A stretch of 64,000 nucleotides of DNA, taken from contig MU400681.1 of assembly GCA_022578965.1 (NCBI GenBank), forward strand, positions 25,487 through 89,486, read 5' to 3'. The notes beneath the pieces were generated by a model, which made no database searches, was not told where the DNA came from, and saw nothing but the letters and a program-made list of their open reading frames with translations. Below are positions 62,071 through 64,000 of the stretch, one piece after another. Position numbers and translations under genes: made by a program. This DNA comes from Xylaria sp. FL1777 (Eukaryota > Ascomycota > Sordariomycetes > Xylariales > Xylariaceae). The stretch's first letter is position 1, and every line of letters starts with the position of its first letter.

Positions 62071-62122
62071 GGTGTGGTGGTGGTGGTAGTGGTGGTGGTG
62101 ATGGTGGACTTGAAGGTGGTGG
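62071..62122. repeat. GGT-rich triplet tract
   Basis: GGTGTGGTGGTGGTGGTAG and further GGT/GAT triplets form a G-rich simple repeat upstream of the 18-bp array. Confidence 0.85.
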
Positions 62123-62191
62123 GATTATCCTTGTACGTATGGCTACGTCTGTATGGCTACGTCTGTATGGATACCTGTCTCTATGGGTGGT

Positions 62192-62317
62192 GTATGGGTA
62201 GGTAGGTCTGTATGGGTAGGTAGGTCTGTATGGGTAGGTAGGTCTGTATGGGTAGGTAGGTCTATATGGGTAGGTAGGTCTGTATGGGTAGGTAGGTCTG
62301 TATGGGTAGGTAGGTCT
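62192..62317. repeat. 18-bp minisatellite, 7 copies
   Basis: The unit GTATGGGTAGGTAGGTCT occurs seven times almost without change; the fifth copy begins ATATGGG. It ends exactly next to the TG of the LTR-like repeat at 62319. Confidence 0.95.
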
Positions 62318-62318
62318 G

Positions 62319-62480
62319 TGTTAGAATAAGTGGATACAGTACACTCCATACCCTTGGGCTATATATATCACCTATCCCCTCTGTTCTTTGGGTTATCTTC
62401 CTTACTTCTAGTTATTTTGAATACATTACTATACTTGCTATATTGTATACTTTTTTATACTTTTAATAGGTTATATGCCC
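62319..62480 (+). mobile_element. LTR-like repeat, copy 2 (C-to-T degraded)
   Basis: It starts TGTTAGAATAAGTGGATAC and aligns with 32367-32535. The first 60 bp are nearly identical. Beyond that, C-to-T changes accumulate (TCATCTTG becomes TTATTTTG; TATCGTACCC becomes TATTGTATAC) and the sequence merges into the AT-rich block. It may be the left LTR of a degraded retroelement occupying 62319 to beyond the window end; no gag or pol can be read. Confidence 0.6.
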
Positions 62481-64000
62481 GAAATAGCTTATTTGTATTA
62501 TTTTTAATTAAAATACTACTATAAGCGCTTTTTGCGCTATTATTACTATTATTATTATTTACTTTGATTTTTTATAAGCTATTTTTCTAACTTTTTGTTA
62601 TTTAAGTGAAAACAAAAAAAAAAAAAAAAACAAGGCTTTTTAGCTATATAATTATAAGGCTTTTTAGCTATATAATTATAGCTTTATTTAAGTTTAAGTG
62701 CTTAAGTTATTTAATTTTTAAAAGTAAACTACTATAAGCTATAAGCTTAAATAATAAGCTACTTATTATACTTATTATAAAAAGAAAATTTTTACTTAAA
62801 ATAAAACTTTATATAAATTAAAACTTTTAACTTCTTGATTTTTAAAGATATAATTTATATTGCAATAAAAGTTTTTTATTAAAATATTATTAAATACTTA
62901 ATAATATTACTTAAAAAAAAAGCTAATACTTTATAGCCGAAGGTTTTCTGCATTACGAAGTAATAAGAAAAAAAACCTTACGTTAACGTTATAATAAGTG
63001 GAACAAAGTAAAACAATAGAATAAAAAATCAAGGACAAAGGGAAAAAGAAAACGCAGTAGCCTAATGTAGTTAGTTTTTCCGAAAAGAGTTAATTATATA
63101 TTTTATAATTTTAAGCGCTTTAGTTAGCTATAAATAAGCGCACAAAATTAAATTTTCAAAACAATTTAAAACACAAACAATTTAAAACACATAAACATAT
63201 AAACAATTTAAGGGTTTAAAAAGTAAAAATATAATACGTAACAGGAAAAAGCAGCATTAGTTCTAAACAAAACGCAAGTTCTAAAAACTAGTATAACTAA
63301 ATTTCTACTGCAGCTTTTATTTACTGCAGCTTTTATTTATTATAGCTTTTATTTACTGTAGCTTTTATATCTTTAAAGCAAAAAAAGCAGCGTTAGTTCT
63401 AAATAAAGCGCAAGTTCTAACAACTAGCATAACTAGGATTTCTATTGCAGCTTTTAACCTTTTTTTTATTTTTATATAAATAGAACTTTGCTTTAACAAC
63501 TATTAAAAACTATATTATTTTTTAGCTGCACTAGGGTTTTTTAGCCATTTTAAACTTTTAAACAATAAATAACATTTTTACTTTAACTTATAAAAACAAA
63601 TCTTATTTTTAAACAAGTTGCTTTAGCTAAGCTATAACGCTTTATAATAAAACTTTGCTTAAATTTTGTTTACTTTTTAGCACGAAGCAAGTTTATATTT
63701 TACTTAAAAAGTGTTTTTTTTTTAATAATAGCTTTTAATAAAGTTAATTTCTAGATTTAAATTGCGTTGAAAGCAAAAAAAAATAACCTGTTTAAACAAA
63801 GCAACATAGTTGTTATATTGTTATTTTTAACTTTAATTTAACTTGCTTTTTATTATAAAAGATTTGTTTTTTTGGCTTTAGAAAGAAATAAAAAGCATAC
63901 TATTACTACTTTTCTTAATTTGCTAAAAGCTTAAAAAAAAAACAAAAACTATATTAAGTTTAATTTAAACTATTTTTTAATATATCTTAATATATATTAA
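62481..64000. other. Second AT-rich degraded block
   Basis: Composition again becomes mostly A and T, without genes. GA and TC are less depleted here than in 1-14455 (for example 62990-63070 keeps GGAACAAAG and AATCAAGGAC), so degradation is milder or patchier. Confidence 0.8.
63246..63454. repeat. Direct repeat pair flanking a 16-18-bp array
   Basis: About 74 bp beginning AAAAAGCAGC(A/G)TTAGTTCT at 63246 recurs at 63381. Between the copies lie four units of TGCAGCTTTTATTTAC or similar. Confidence 0.75.

Overview
This window comes from the nuclear genome of a filamentous ascomycete (Pezizomycotina; the exact class cannot be fixed from here). The reasons are the short GT-AG introns of about 45-130 bp with CTAAC/CTGAC-type branch sites, the fungus-specific families (Nst1, Rho2, mL40, a SesA/NACHT-N-type domain, 2EXR), and large AT-rich, gene-free blocks that look mutation-ravaged beside normal genic DNA.

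Layout. 1-14455 is one AT-rich block with no gene, built from many short degenerate arrays. It changes abruptly to ordinary composition at about 14456. 14456-19437 is ordinary-looking DNA with no gene I can support. 19438-31534 is a core gene cluster: nst1 (minus, 3 exons), rho2 (plus, 5 exons including a 6-nt microexon), the mitochondrial ribosomal gene for mL40 (minus, 2 exons), a doubtful small basic ORF, and a 3-exon gene of unknown function (minus). 31535-43500 is accessory. It holds an LTR-like fragment, a spliced pseudogene with two in-frame stops, two small overlooked spliced genes lying tail to tail, a gene remnant, a SesA-type death-domain protein with a C-terminal two-fold repeat that looks like a fungal amyloid signalling motif, and an ankyrin-repeat remnant. 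43532-60621 is a mix: a cytochrome P450 (4 exons), a 4-TM protein with an internal duplication, a C2H2-like zinc-finger protein, a 92-aa small gene, an N-terminally truncated Nop56-like protein (4 exons), a 2EXR protein (3 exons) and a 176-aa orphan. From about 62070 there are GGT-rich and 18-bp tandem repeats. These abut an LTR-like end at 62319, which runs into a second AT-rich block reaching the window end.

Working together. nst1, rho2 and mL40 are housekeeping genes with no operon logic. The accessory interval carries the interesting combination: a candidate amyloid-type cell-death executor (38558-39830) about 2.6 kb from an ankyrin relic of the kind found in fungal NLR receptors. The AT-rich blocks carry an unusual mutational signature: TpC and GpA are nearly absent while CpA and TpG survive. 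This is not the classical CpA-biased RIP pattern. A less mutated and a more mutated copy of the same LTR-like repeat (32367 and 62319) show the same pattern directly.

All gene models were spliced by eye and checked only for frame continuity and plausible splice sites.
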